Shown: piece by piece, positions 7,623 through 15,449 of the stretch
How the letters are laid out: the number at the start of each line of letters is the position of its first letter
Numbering within the stretch: position 1 is the stretch's first letter
Source of the DNA: Candidatus Poribacteria bacterium
GTDB taxonomy: Bacteria; Poribacteria; WGA-4E; WGA-3G
Assembly (NCBI GenBank): GCA_009841255.1
Contig: VXMD01000019.1
Coordinates: 1 to 40,031 of the forward strand
DNA length: 40,031 nt
Direction: 5' to 3'
The notes under the pieces: model-generated
The model's database searches: none
Told to the model about the DNA's origin: nothing
The model's input: the letters and a program-made list of their open reading frames with translations, nothing else
Position numbers and translations under genes: made by a program

Positions 7623-10036
7623 TCTTTGAATGTAACAACGGTTACGCCCTCACCGCCTTGGCTGAGTGGGGCAAGCTGGTAGTTGGTTACACGTGGATTC
7701 TCACGCAACTCATCATGAACGGCTTTTCGCAATGCGCCGGTCCCTTTGCCGTGAAGAATACGAACTGTCGGAAGACCCGCGAGATACGCATCATCAAGAT
7801 ACTTATCGGTTAAGTCTAATGCCTCTTTTACAAGCAATCCTCGGATATTCAACTCACTACTGATTGTATTGGATTTACTATATTGGATATCGAGTACAGA
7901 CGTTGAAAGGTGTGATGTTTCCTGTTTTGGGTGTACGGCATCTATTTCGTGGTAGGCGGCTTGCATCTGCATATTCCCGACCAGAATCTGAAGTGGTGTT
8001 TTACCGCGCGGTTTAATAGCGGTGACCTCTCCAAATCGGTTGAGTTTCTTGACCCTGACCTTATCACCAACGTTAACTTTAAATTTCGGTGGGTTGGACT
8101 GTTTTTTCGGGGGTTCTTTCTTCAGCGATTTTTTGGCAACCTCTATCTTTGAGAAAGCGTTTCGGATACTAGCTTTAGAGGCTTGTTGTTTACGGATATC
8201 AGCGACAAGTTTCTCTACGGTTTTGCGTGCGTTGTTAACAATGTCGCGCGCCTCACGCTCAGCCTGCTGTTTTAAGGTATCTCGCTCTGCTTCAAGGGTT
8301 TGAAGGAGTTGTGTATGTTTCTGGGATGCGACCTCAGTTTCTTGAATCTTATCGTGCAGGAGTGCTCGTTCTGTTTCCAATTTATCTTGTGTTTGCTGCA
8401 ACCGCACGAGAAGATCTTCGACAGCCACGTTATTATTCCCTAAATGCGTCTGCGCTTCATCAAGAATTTCAGAGGGGATTCCGAGTTGCGAGGCAATTTT
8501 TATGGCATTGCTACTTCCGGGTATACCTATCTGTAGTCGATAGGTCGGACGCAGGGTTGTCCAGTCAAACTCCATTGAAGCGTTTTCCATGCTTTGTTGT
8601 GTATGTGCATACGCTTTGAGTGCGCCATAATGCGTCGTGACAATGGTATTAACTTGTCTTTCGCCGAGCCAATCAAGGAGTGCCATACCGAGTGCCGTCC
8701 CCTCGCTGGGATCTGTTCCAGCCCCAATCTCGTCCAGCAACACAAGCGCATGTTCGGAATGCTCAATTTTCCTAAGCATTTCCGCAATTTTCGTGATGTG
8801 TGAAGAGAAGGTACTCAGACTCTGCTCTATGCCTTGATCATCGCCAATGTCAGCGAATACATGGTCGAAGATAGCGATCTGACTCCCGTGTTCTGCTGGA
8901 ATATGTAAGCCAGACTGCGCCATGAGCGTCAATAGCCCAACGGTTTTAAGCACAACCGTTTTTCCACCCGTATTTGGACCCGTGATGATGAGTGTATTGA
9001 ACGTTTTGCCGATATGAATGTTTGTCGGAATAACACACGCTGGTAGATCCACGCTTCTATCCGAATCGAGACTTGACTTATCCGCATTCTGAAGATGAAA
9101 CTCCAATAACGGATGCCGCGCTTCAATCAATTTAACAATACCGCGGGTATTCAGTTTCGGTTCAACAGCGTCTAATGCGAGACTAAAACGCGCCTTCGCG
9201 TTCAAAAAGTCAAACTCGGCTAACAGATCAAGAGATAGTTCCAATTCGTGTAAGTGGTCGCGCACGCGATCAGTGAGTTCGAGGAGGATACGTCGAATTT
9301 CACGTTGTTCGGCTTCAGCGGCTTCATGGAGTGCATTGTTCATCTGCACGATGTCCAAGGGTTCTACAAAAAAGGTGGCACCGCTTGTGGATTGTCCCTG
9401 AACGACGCCACGGAAAGAGGATCGCGCTTCCTGCTTTATTGGAATGACATACCGATTGTTTCGGGAGGTGATGACCTGCTCCTGAATTGCTTTTTGGTAT
9501 TCCGGTGAGCGCAGTGTCGCTTCCAGTTTTTGGTGTATATTTTCACGAAGACGCGACAATTGGCGACGGATGGTGCGTAACTCAGGGCTTGCGCGATCCA
9601 GCAAGACACCGTCAGCATCGATACAATGGCTAATTGCTTCAACTAATTCTGGAAACACCGGCAGCGCGTCAACAATAGCAAAGAGGTTGGGAAACTCTTC
9701 TCGCTCGCGTTTCTTGAAGGCGCGATAGATGTCTTCGGGAATCTGTGCCACTTTTCGGATATCGAGAAGTTCTTCAGCATCTAAAAGTGCCCCTATCTTC
9801 GCAGCATGGGTTAGCGATTTTCGGATATCCTTTAAACCATTTAGCGGGATTCCGCCGTAAATTTGATGAAAGAATTTCGTTTCACTGCACACTGTGAGCA
9901 GATAGCGAACTTTATCGACATCACAAGACGGCGCAAGGGTATCAACACGCGCTGTCCCGAGTTGAGAAGCGGTGTACTTTTTCAGAAGTGCGCGAATTTT
10001 GTCGTATTCTAATGCTTTTTCAACACTATCTAACAC
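7619..10036 (-). CDS. mutS2: Endonuclease MutS2 (RqcU)
   Basis: 805 residues. MutS-type core and clamp region, Walker A GPNTGGKT at 353-360, Walker B LLDEIGAGTDP around 433-442, a long coiled coil at about 520-610, and a C-terminal Smr domain from about 729 with LNIRG and HGKGTG (762-767). MutS2 proteins lack the mismatch-recognition domain and have been linked to suppression of recombination and to rescue of collided ribosomes. The Smr motif reads LNIRG instead of the common LDLRG/LDVRG. GTG start with only a weak AGGTAA upstream. First gene of the coupled operon with dnaG and rpoD. Confidence 0.93.
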   Translation of the reverse strand: MLDSVEKALEYDKIRALLKKYTASQLGTARVDTLAPSCDVDKVRYLLTVCSETKFFHQIYGGIPLNGLKDIRKSLTHAAKIGALLDAEELLDIRKVAQIPEDIYRAFKKREREEFPNLFAIVDALPVFPELVEAISHCIDADGVLLDRASPELRTIRRQLSRLRENIHQKLEATLRSPEYQKAIQEQVITSRNNRYVIPIKQEARSSFRGVVQGQSTSGATFFVEPLDIVQMNNALHEAAEAEQREIRRILLELTDRVRDHLHELELSLDLLAEFDFLNAKARFSLALDAVEPKLNTRGIVKLIEARHPLLEFHLQNADKSSLDSDRSVDLPACVIPTNIHIGKTFNTLIITGPNTGGKTVVLKTVGLLTLMAQSGLHIPAEHGSQIAIFDHVFADIGDDQGIEQSLSTFSSHITKIAEMLRKIEHSEHALVLLDEIGAGTDPSEGTALGMALLDWLGERQVNTIVTTHYGALKAYAHTQQSMENASMEFDWTTLRPTYRLQIGIPGSSNAIKIASQLGIPSEILDEAQTHLGNNNVAVEDLLVRLQQTQDKLETERALLHDKIQETEVASQKHTQLLQTLEAERDTLKQQAEREARDIVNNARKTVEKLVADIRKQQASKASIRNAFSKIEVAKKSLKKEPPKKQSNPPKFKVNVGDKVRVKKLNRFGEVTAIKPRGKTPLQILVGNMQMQAAYHEIDAVHPKQETSHLSTSVLDIQYSKSNTISSELNIRGLLVKEALDLTDKYLDDAYLAGLPTVRILHGKGTGALRKAVHDELRENPRVTNYQLAPLSQGGEGVTVVTFKE

Positions 10037-10090
10037 TTTTTAAGTTACCTTGCGGGTCGGTCAGGTGGGTTTAACAGATAAAGTGCCTCT

Positions 10091-10150
10091 CCGTAGACCT
10101 AAGGGGAAACGCCCAAGCAAAAACCCCTCCGCTACGCTTACGGGCTACGG
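10091..10150. repeat. Imperfect 60-base palindromic element upstream of mutS2
   Basis: Outer arms CCGTAG (10091-10096) and CTACGG (10145-10150), with an inner AAGGGG and CCCCT pair around a loop containing GCAAAAACC. It lies in the 217-base gap between the stop of the propeller gene and mutS2. No clear promoter for mutS2 was found in this gap. Confidence 0.4.
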
Positions 10151-10253
10151 TTTTTCATTCTATCCAAAACAGCAACCTACAACACCGGCGCAGGCGGATA
10201 TAATAGAAAAACGAAAAACCCACAGAAGACTTCATTTAACGCCTTGCGAACAA

Positions 10254-11276
10254 TTAAAAATTCTTGCGCTTCAGGTTGCCCCAAGTCGTGACCAACTTCT
10301 CTTGTGGTTCGACTGGCAATATACTCCCATCACGCAACCAAGCAACAACAAAGACACTTCCATCGACCTCGACTATCACTTCAGTCTCACCGGTGGCGAA
10401 TTCATAAAGATAGATGGAACCCCAACGGGAATAGGCTATATAGTCCCCTTCAGGCGACCAGTCTGCCCAATAACCGGTGGCTTTGTCCACATCAAACAGT
10501 GTCTCAATTATTTTGGTGTCGACGTCGATTGTGCAGAACGTATCGAACTCTCTGTTCCATCTAAGGAAGAGGATGCGTTGCCCATCGGGTGCCCACACAG
10601 GATAAAAATCTTTATGGAGTTCGGTCAAGAGTTCTATCTCTTTGGTCTCAACGTCTAACATGTAGAGGTGTTCCAACCAACCGGGTCTGGAGAGCGAAAA
10701 GGCGATCCGTTTACTATTTGGCGACCAAGACATCCCCCAAAATGAATAGGGCCATCCCTGATGGGGGACTTGCGTCATGACTTCCATCTCACCGCTCTCA
10801 ATATCCAGCACCCAAATCTGGTTGTCTTGAGGCAGCTGGTTGATTGTCCACCCGTTGAAAGCAAGTTTTTTGCCATTCGGAGAAACGGAAAGAAACCGAT
10901 ACGTGCCAGCGGAGGGCGTAATGAGTTTCTTATTCTTCGGATTTTCGGGATTAATAGAATAAACATTAGAGTGCCCAGCATCCCGTTGGATGAAATAGAG
11001 GAGATCTCCGTTCGGACCCCACGAGGGATACATTCCTTTGAGGTTCAAAGGGACCGCTCTTAAATCCTTAGTGCCTTTGATTGTCGTTGTATAGAGATTC
11101 CAATCGAAACGCCCGAGGTTTTCATCGAATCCGTTGACTGCATACGCGAGATTTCCTGTCAGAGCAGCTTCACCTAACGATGCAAATGGGATAAGGGTTA
11201 AAAAAAACACCGCCCCGAGAGCGAATGCAACGATTTTGGAAGCGGAAAAAAGCGGACGATTATATTTATAAAGCAT
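10254..11276 (-). CDS. Secreted TolB-like beta-propeller protein with shared C-terminal tail
   Basis: 340 residues with a good AAGGAG ribosome binding site. An N-terminal membrane or signal segment (about 14-36) is followed by six PD40/WD40-like blades, recognisable by 'SPNGKKLAF', 'SPNSKRIAF', 'APDGQRILF' and 'SPEGDYIAY' repeats. Such propellers bind proteins or ligands in the periplasm or outside the cell; no enzymatic residues are visible. The last 20 residues contain EKLVTTWGNLKRK, a tail found again on three unrelated secreted proteins here. It follows the TPR gene by 59 bases and is probably in the same transcript, starting at the tRNA-Gly promoter. Confidence 0.8.
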   Translation of the reverse strand: MLYKYNRPLFSASKIVAFALGAVFFLTLIPFASLGEAALTGNLAYAVNGFDENLGRFDWNLYTTTIKGTKDLRAVPLNLKGMYPSWGPNGDLLYFIQRDAGHSNVYSINPENPKNKKLITPSAGTYRFLSVSPNGKKLAFNGWTINQLPQDNQIWVLDIESGEMEVMTQVPHQGWPYSFWGMSWSPNSKRIAFSLSRPGWLEHLYMLDVETKEIELLTELHKDFYPVWAPDGQRILFLRWNREFDTFCTIDVDTKIIETLFDVDKATGYWADWSPEGDYIAYSRWGSIYLYEFATGETEVIVEVDGSVFVVAWLRDGSILPVEPQEKLVTTWGNLKRKNF

Positions 11277-11335
11277 TATTGCCGCTCCTTAATATCTTAG
11301 ATATAAGGTAAAAGAATTATTGATAAAACCCAAAA

Positions 11336-12439
11336 TTACTGGACAGATCCAAGACGCTTGTAATGGAGCAGTGCATTCTCATAAAGGCGGCGGCTCAACC
11401 CGAGTTTTTCAAGATCAACAACCAGATCGTAACTGTAGAGTGCTGAGCTTTCTCTGCCTTCCTCGTCAGCGCGACGAGCACTTTGAACGTTATTGATGAT
11501 CGTCATCGCCTCTTTTTCAAAAGTTCCGATCTGCTTTCGGAGCTCCGTAGACAATCCGCCCTGAATGTCTTTGTTGACCTTATAGGTACGAATCGCGTCG
11601 GCATACGCGACATAAGCGTCATAGTAACGCTTTTCGTTTTCCAGTTTTTCCGCATTTGAGAGATCCAATATTTCACCGATGGCAGCAATAACTACTTTTG
11701 CGTCCTCAATGACCTCAACGCTTTTTTGGACAAGCCCTGCTTCAAGTGTCGTCCGGAACCCATCTACGATCTCTTTATATGCGGCACGCGCTGCCTCGGT
11801 ATCACCTGACTTTTCATAAACAATCGCCTGATTAAATTTGGCTTCGGTCAGTACGAACTTCCGAATCTCTGGCGAAAGTTCTGGTGTAGGCGGGAATGCT
11901 TTTGCTTGATAGGCATTAATGGCTTCCTGGTAATTGCCTTCCTGTTCGTAGGTATTGCCTATCGCCTTTTGTGCGTACAGGCTGTATATCTGATTTCTGG
12001 GTTGATGGCTTTCAATGACCTGTTGGAATTGTGAGCGTGCTTCGGCGTACGTGCCCTGATAATAGAGTGAACTCGCATATTGATACCGTGCCTTGTCAGC
12101 AAAAGCGGTATTCGGATAATTCTCAAAGACTTGTTGAAGTTGTGTCTGTGCGGTTGCGAGAGATTCTTCACTTTCTGCTAATTTATCTGCATCGAAAAGG
12201 CTCTGTTCCGCGGTTCGATAGGCTTCGGTGGCTTCACGCAGTGCGATCGTTGCCTCGGCACGGCGACTCTCTTGATTCTGATAATATGCCGCATAGCCGG
12301 CGACAGCAATAAGGACGATTCCTACGACAATGATAATGGTTCGCAAATTCTCTTTAAGGAACTGGTAGGTTTTCAGAAGTCCTTCAATAAATTTATCTTC
12401 TTGGATCTCTTCTTTCGTCAATCGTTGGTCTCGTGCCAT
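11336..12439 (-). CDS. Membrane-anchored TPR protein
   Basis: 367 residues from the ATG at 12439, chosen for the GAGGAAATT ribosome binding site; the in-frame upstream extension overlaps no good start signal. A charged cytoplasmic N-terminus (1-33) is followed by one membrane helix (about 34-52) and then a long soluble part with tetratricopeptide-like helical repeats ('AFADKARYQYASSLYYQGTYAEARSQFQQ' class, about 100-230). The topology resembles YfgM-like envelope chaperone partners, but identity is not established. It starts 41 bases after tRNA-Gly and probably shares its promoter. The second half (about 240-367) is helical without recognised repeats. Confidence 0.75.
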   Translation of the reverse strand: MARDQRLTKEEIQEDKFIEGLLKTYQFLKENLRTIIIVVGIVLIAVAGYAAYYQNQESRRAEATIALREATEAYRTAEQSLFDADKLAESEESLATAQTQLQQVFENYPNTAFADKARYQYASSLYYQGTYAEARSQFQQVIESHQPRNQIYSLYAQKAIGNTYEQEGNYQEAINAYQAKAFPPTPELSPEIRKFVLTEAKFNQAIVYEKSGDTEAARAAYKEIVDGFRTTLEAGLVQKSVEVIEDAKVVIAAIGEILDLSNAEKLENEKRYYDAYVAYADAIRTYKVNKDIQGGLSTELRKQIGTFEKEAMTIINNVQSARRADEEGRESSALYSYDLVVDLEKLGLSRRLYENALLHYKRLGSVQ

Positions 12440-12480
12440 GAATTTCCTCAATTTTAGGGGATTTTCAGTCAAAATATTCA

Positions 12481-12552
12481 AGCGGGTGACGGGAATTGAA
12501 CCCGCGACCCTCAGCTTGGGAAGCTGACGCTCTACCGCTGAGCTACACCCGC
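12481..12552 (-). tRNA. tRNA-Gly (CCC)
   Basis: 72-base cloverleaf. Acceptor GCGGGTG/CACCCGC with discriminator T, D-stem GCTC/GAGC, anticodon stem TCAGC/GCTGA with loop TTCCCAA (anticodon CCC), T-stem GCGGG/CCCGT. CCA is not encoded. It has its own consensus promoter. Confidence 0.95.
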
Positions 12553-12561
12553 ATTAATGGT

Positions 12562-12590
12562 ATTATACCATATCCGTTTGGCGTTGTCAA
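12562..12590 (-). promoter_or_regulatory. Full-consensus promoter of tRNA-Gly
   Basis: On the minus strand TTGACA (12590-12585), exactly 17 bases, TATAAT (12567-12562). Both hexamers match the sigma-70 consensus. The start point would be a few bases upstream of the tRNA. The downstream TPR and propeller genes have no other visible promoter. Confidence 0.9.
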
Positions 12591-12620
12591 TGTGATTAGT
12601 CTTCAGTTATCAGTTAAATG

Positions 12621-12677
12621 AAAAACGGGCGTTGGCAGGGTATACAATTACGGTTTGCAAGCTTCGCCAGATGCCCG
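12621..12677 (-). terminator. Possible intrinsic terminator of the peroxiredoxin gene
   Basis: Read on the minus strand, arms GCCCG/CGGGC reinforced by an inner TGGC/GCCA pair are followed immediately by five Ts. The loop of about 29 bases is long. It lies 60 bases past the peroxiredoxin stop. Confidence 0.4.
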
Positions 12678-12735
12678 CTTTTGCGTTTCGTCGATGTGCG
12701 CGGACTATGCGTAGGTCTCGGTTACTCTGGAGTCC

Positions 12736-13203
12736 CTATTGCAATTTGTCCAACTCGCCGAGGACTTGCTCAGCAGACAGTGTATTGTCGGGTGGCGCCG
12801 CTTCGACGTGTTTGAAGGCGATATTTCCCGACTTATCGATGATAATGACACCGCGTGTGGTAATACCGACCTCTTCGAGTGCCATACCGAACTGCTTAGA
12901 AACGGCAAGGTTCATATCGGCGAGGAGCGGGAAATCGACACCCCCGAGCACCTCACTCCATGCCTTATGGGCAAACGTTGAATCGCGATTGATTGCGATG
13001 ACTTCAGCACCTTTGGCTTGAATTGCTGACAAACTTTCGTTGAAATCTGGCACCTGTTCAGCACAGACCGGCGAAAAAGCGAGTGGATAGAAAAGGACTA
13101 CTAAATTTTTGTCTGCGTAGTCGCTTAATGAAACTTCAACATCTTCTTGGTTAACTGCACCTGTAAGTGTGAAATCCGGTGCAGCATTCCCTACATCTGC
13201 CAT
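12736..13203 (-). CDS. AhpE/BCP-like one-cysteine peroxiredoxin
   Basis: 155 residues. The peroxidatic site is P40-x3-S44-x2-C47 (PLAFSPVC), with the conserved arginine in ITTRGVIIID. C47 is the only cysteine in the protein, so it must be reduced by an outside thiol rather than by an internal resolving cysteine. The context resembles mycobacterial AhpE more than typical BCP. It reduces hydrogen peroxide or organic peroxides in the cytoplasm. Strong GGAGG ribosome binding site. A perfect 20-base palindrome 62 bases upstream is a candidate operator. Confidence 0.88.
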   Translation of the reverse strand: MADVGNAAPDFTLTGAVNQEDVEVSLSDYADKNLVVLFYPLAFSPVCAEQVPDFNESLSAIQAKGAEVIAINRDSTFAHKAWSEVLGGVDFPLLADMNLAVSKQFGMALEEVGITTRGVIIIDKSGNIAFKHVEAAPPDNTLSAEQVLGELDKLQ

Positions 13204-13264
13204 GAAAATTCCTCCTCTGTGCGTCTGAAAAACGCGTTTAGATAATGAGAGTTTTCTTTAAAAA

Positions 13265-13284
13265 ATGTTACACCAGTGTAACAT
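13265..13284. promoter_or_regulatory. Operator-like perfect palindrome upstream of the peroxiredoxin
   Basis: Arms ATGTTACAC and GTGTAACAT around a 2-base centre. A further half-site-like GTGTAAC occurs at about 13385-13391. The position between the peroxiredoxin start and the preceding gene fits a transcription-factor site. The regulator is unknown. Confidence 0.5.
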
Positions 13285-13461
13285 TTGGGTTGTATAGATT
13301 ATCGGCACAAAACCCAATAACTGTAAGGGTTTGTAGACATTTTCTATCTGGTCTTCCACGTTAAAAAAATAAAATAGTGAAAAGTGTAACGTTTTGTTAA
13401 GGGTTAAATTTTATGTTATATTCACGTTCGGGACGTTTATTTGGTTTCGGTAGGTGTAAGT

Positions 13462-14136
13462 TTATTTTCTTTTTAACGCTGCCCACGACACCGCGAGTTT
13501 CCCTCTGGGTTCAATTGCCGTCAATGAAGCAGTCGTGGAGCCGTTCACAGTGACATCATCGAAACTGGCTTGGGTATCCCACGTCCAGACGCCGACTTTC
13601 CCAACCGGATACGTATCATCAAAAAAGACGCCCTGTTCTATATCATTAATGGCGACTGCGATGCGACCGCCCTCAATCGTGACGCGGAGTGTGAACCATT
13701 CGTTGCGCGTAATCGTAAGCCCAATAGGTTCAATGTCGTGTTCGATTTCATCGCGTGCTTCGAACCCGTCCTTAAAGGCGGTGCTGCGCTTATGCCGCCA
13801 CAACTCAGACTTGTTCTCTTTCGGGCAGATGAGGTACACATAGTACTCAAATTCATTTTGAGCACGGAAGACGATACCGCCCCAGTGCCCATCATCCACA
13901 CGGACCTTTGCTTCCAGCGTGTGGTCGGTCCATTCTACCCCGTTAACCAACGCCTTTTGTGCTTCACCATAGCGCATCGTTTGTTTGTATACACCTTCTT
14001 CGACTTCCCAACTGCCATTCGCCGGGGTCCAATCGGAAGCATCGTTGTCAAAGGTCCAAACGTGTTCTTCAGCCGTCGCAAAAGGAACGATATAGAGACT
14101 GAGGCACATCAAAAAAAGTGCGAATCGGCTTTTCAT
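13462..14136 (-). CDS. Secreted concanavalin-A-like (DUF1080/LamG-type) protein with shared tail
   Basis: 224 residues from the ATG at 14136 (an ATG three codons earlier is possible). Signal peptide about 1-22 ending ATAEE, then a jelly-roll domain of the 3-keto-disaccharide hydrolase/LamG kind. Typical strands are 'GSWEVEEGVYKQ', 'GGIVFRAQNEFEYYVYL', 'WFTLRVTIEGGRIAVAIND' and 'GKVGVWTWDTQASFDDVTV'. Such domains usually bind or cut extracellular carbohydrate; no catalytic acid can be assigned. It ends with PRGKLAVSWAALKRK, the shared tail. It lies 83 bases downstream of another lectin-fold gene (14219) and is separated from it by a good terminator, so it is probably expressed separately. Confidence 0.78.
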   Translation of the reverse strand: MKSRFALFLMCLSLYIVPFATAEEHVWTFDNDASDWTPANGSWEVEEGVYKQTMRYGEAQKALVNGVEWTDHTLEAKVRVDDGHWGGIVFRAQNEFEYYVYLICPKENKSELWRHKRSTAFKDGFEARDEIEHDIEPIGLTITRNEWFTLRVTIEGGRIAVAINDIEQGVFFDDTYPVGKVGVWTWDTQASFDDVTVNGSTTASLTAIEPRGKLAVSWAALKRK

Positions 14137-14174
14137 AAGGTCCATCTCGGTCAGCAGCCTTCGTAAATCAACCT

Positions 14175-14207
14175 AAAATAGGGCGAATCCATTGAGGTTT
14201 CGCCCTA
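14175..14207 (-). terminator. Intrinsic terminator after the LamG gene
   Basis: On the minus strand a perfect 9-bp stem TAGGGCGAA/TTCGCCCTA with an 11-base loop is followed at once by TTTT. It starts 12 bases past the stop of the gene at 14219. Confidence 0.75.
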
Positions 14208-14218
14208 TAATCAAGAAC

Positions 14219-14989
14219 CTATTTCCTTTTAAGCTTTGCCCATTGCGTCGCGAGTTTCCCTTGCGGTACAACATCGAGACTCTCGGGTTCCATTCCGTTA
14301 ACTTCAGCTTCAGTCAACGCGACGGCGTAGATTCGGGATTCTTCAATGTGTGCGTTGAGATCTCCAGGACCCCCCAGTCCGTTTGTATGCCGTTTTCCCC
14401 AAATTATTTCAGCATCACCTGTGGGCCAGGTTTTGATCTCACCCTTTTCATAACTTCCAAGGCTCTTGCCGTTGCGGTATCCGGTAATCTTGTAAGTTCC
14501 ACCCTTATCTTCGTAAGTGAAGGCTAAGTAGACCATTTCGCCTTCTTTCTTTTCATTGTGCGCTTTTGGGAAGTCCTCCGTGCGATGGAACCAACTGCTT
14601 CCAGACATCCATTGATTCGGTTGACGCTCGGCATAGACGACGGCATTGAACTGGTCTTCTGTCGCTTTATCTAACGTGAGTGCTGAGCCTTTCGTTGCGG
14701 CGAGGCTGTCCAGAGCAACCCATGTCATCAAAGTCTTCTCTTCGATATCGGGTCCGCTGTATTCGAGTGCGTGTGCCCATTTCCCAGTCTCAACAATTAA
14801 CTGACCGCCTTTGAGTTCGGCACCGTGGAGATCCATATCGTCCCAGTTACCAATCTCGTCTTTTTCGCTCTCAAATAACCACCACCCAAGTAGCTCATCT
14901 GCTTGGGCACCTGGATCTGCGAAAACTGCGGGCGCTGAGAGGCTCAACATCAGCAGGACGGCACAGATGTAATAGACTTTTACTCTCAT
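14219..14989 (-). CDS. Secreted LamG-like lectin-fold protein with shared tail
   Basis: 256 residues from the ATG at 14989, fixed by the AAGGAGCG site and by the signal peptide (about 1-24, ending AVFADP). A LamG/concanavalin-like domain follows, opening with 'LLGWWLFESEKDEIGNWDD' and containing 'EKTLMTWVALDS' and 'HIEESRIYAVALTEAEV', the usual first and last strands of LamG_3 proteins. The function is probably extracellular binding or adhesion. The C-terminus is PQGKLATQWAKLKRK, the clearest copy of the shared tail. It has its own promoter (15098-15126) and terminator (14175-14207). Confidence 0.8.
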   Translation of the reverse strand: MRVKVYYICAVLLMLSLSAPAVFADPGAQADELLGWWLFESEKDEIGNWDDMDLHGAELKGGQLIVETGKWAHALEYSGPDIEEKTLMTWVALDSLAATKGSALTLDKATEDQFNAVVYAERQPNQWMSGSSWFHRTEDFPKAHNEKKEGEMVYLAFTYEDKGGTYKITGYRNGKSLGSYEKGEIKTWPTGDAEIIWGKRHTNGLGGPGDLNAHIEESRIYAVALTEAEVNGMEPESLDVVPQGKLATQWAKLKRK

Positions 14990-15097
14990 TGTCAATCGCT
15001 CCTTTTTCGGTTCAAATTGGAGTTCAACGCGGGTAGATTCTCTTGAGTACAGCACACGGGTCGTATTGCCACCCGCATAGGTGAATAAATCAAATAT

Positions 15098-15126
15098 ATT
15101 ATAACACATCATCGGCGCAAAAGCAA
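15098..15126 (-). promoter_or_regulatory. Promoter of the LamG gene at 14219
   Basis: On the minus strand TTGCTT (15126-15121), 17 bases, TATAAT (15103-15098). This gives a leader of about 100 bases before the ATG at 14989. Confidence 0.65.
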
Positions 15127-15449
15127 ATGCATTTTGGTTGCAAGAATAACCAGCAGCAGTCAGTAATCTGAAAACGCCAGGAATCGGAAACCCTCAACTG
15201 TCTGTGATTGATGGCGATAAATCACCCTCCTGCTTATCAACTTTTAAATTACGGGTACCTGTTTTGGTTTGTAGTGGAGCAATTCATCGCCCGTTGTTAA
15301 GAAATATCCGCTACTTGCAAATTATATCGGCATGTGTTACCATATAATCATCTAAGTTGTCCGTTGCCTGAATCAGGATGGACAGAATTTCCGGGATGAC
15401 AGACCTCTTTTTTATTTAACACATAAGAGTCGGAGAAAAGAAATACAAA
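15127..15449. other. Intergenic region with decayed repeats
   Basis: No gene is seen. There is a 'cagcagtcagtaatctg' repeat (about 15151-15170) followed by a GGAATCGGAAACCC unit, a weaker relative of those at 1685 and 37956. A palindromic CCTGAATCAGG (about 15369-15379) is followed by ATGGACAGAATTTCCGGGAT, resembling the unit at 38797. A TATAAT at 15343-15348 may serve the gene at 15450, but no -35 box is spaced correctly. Confidence 0.45.
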
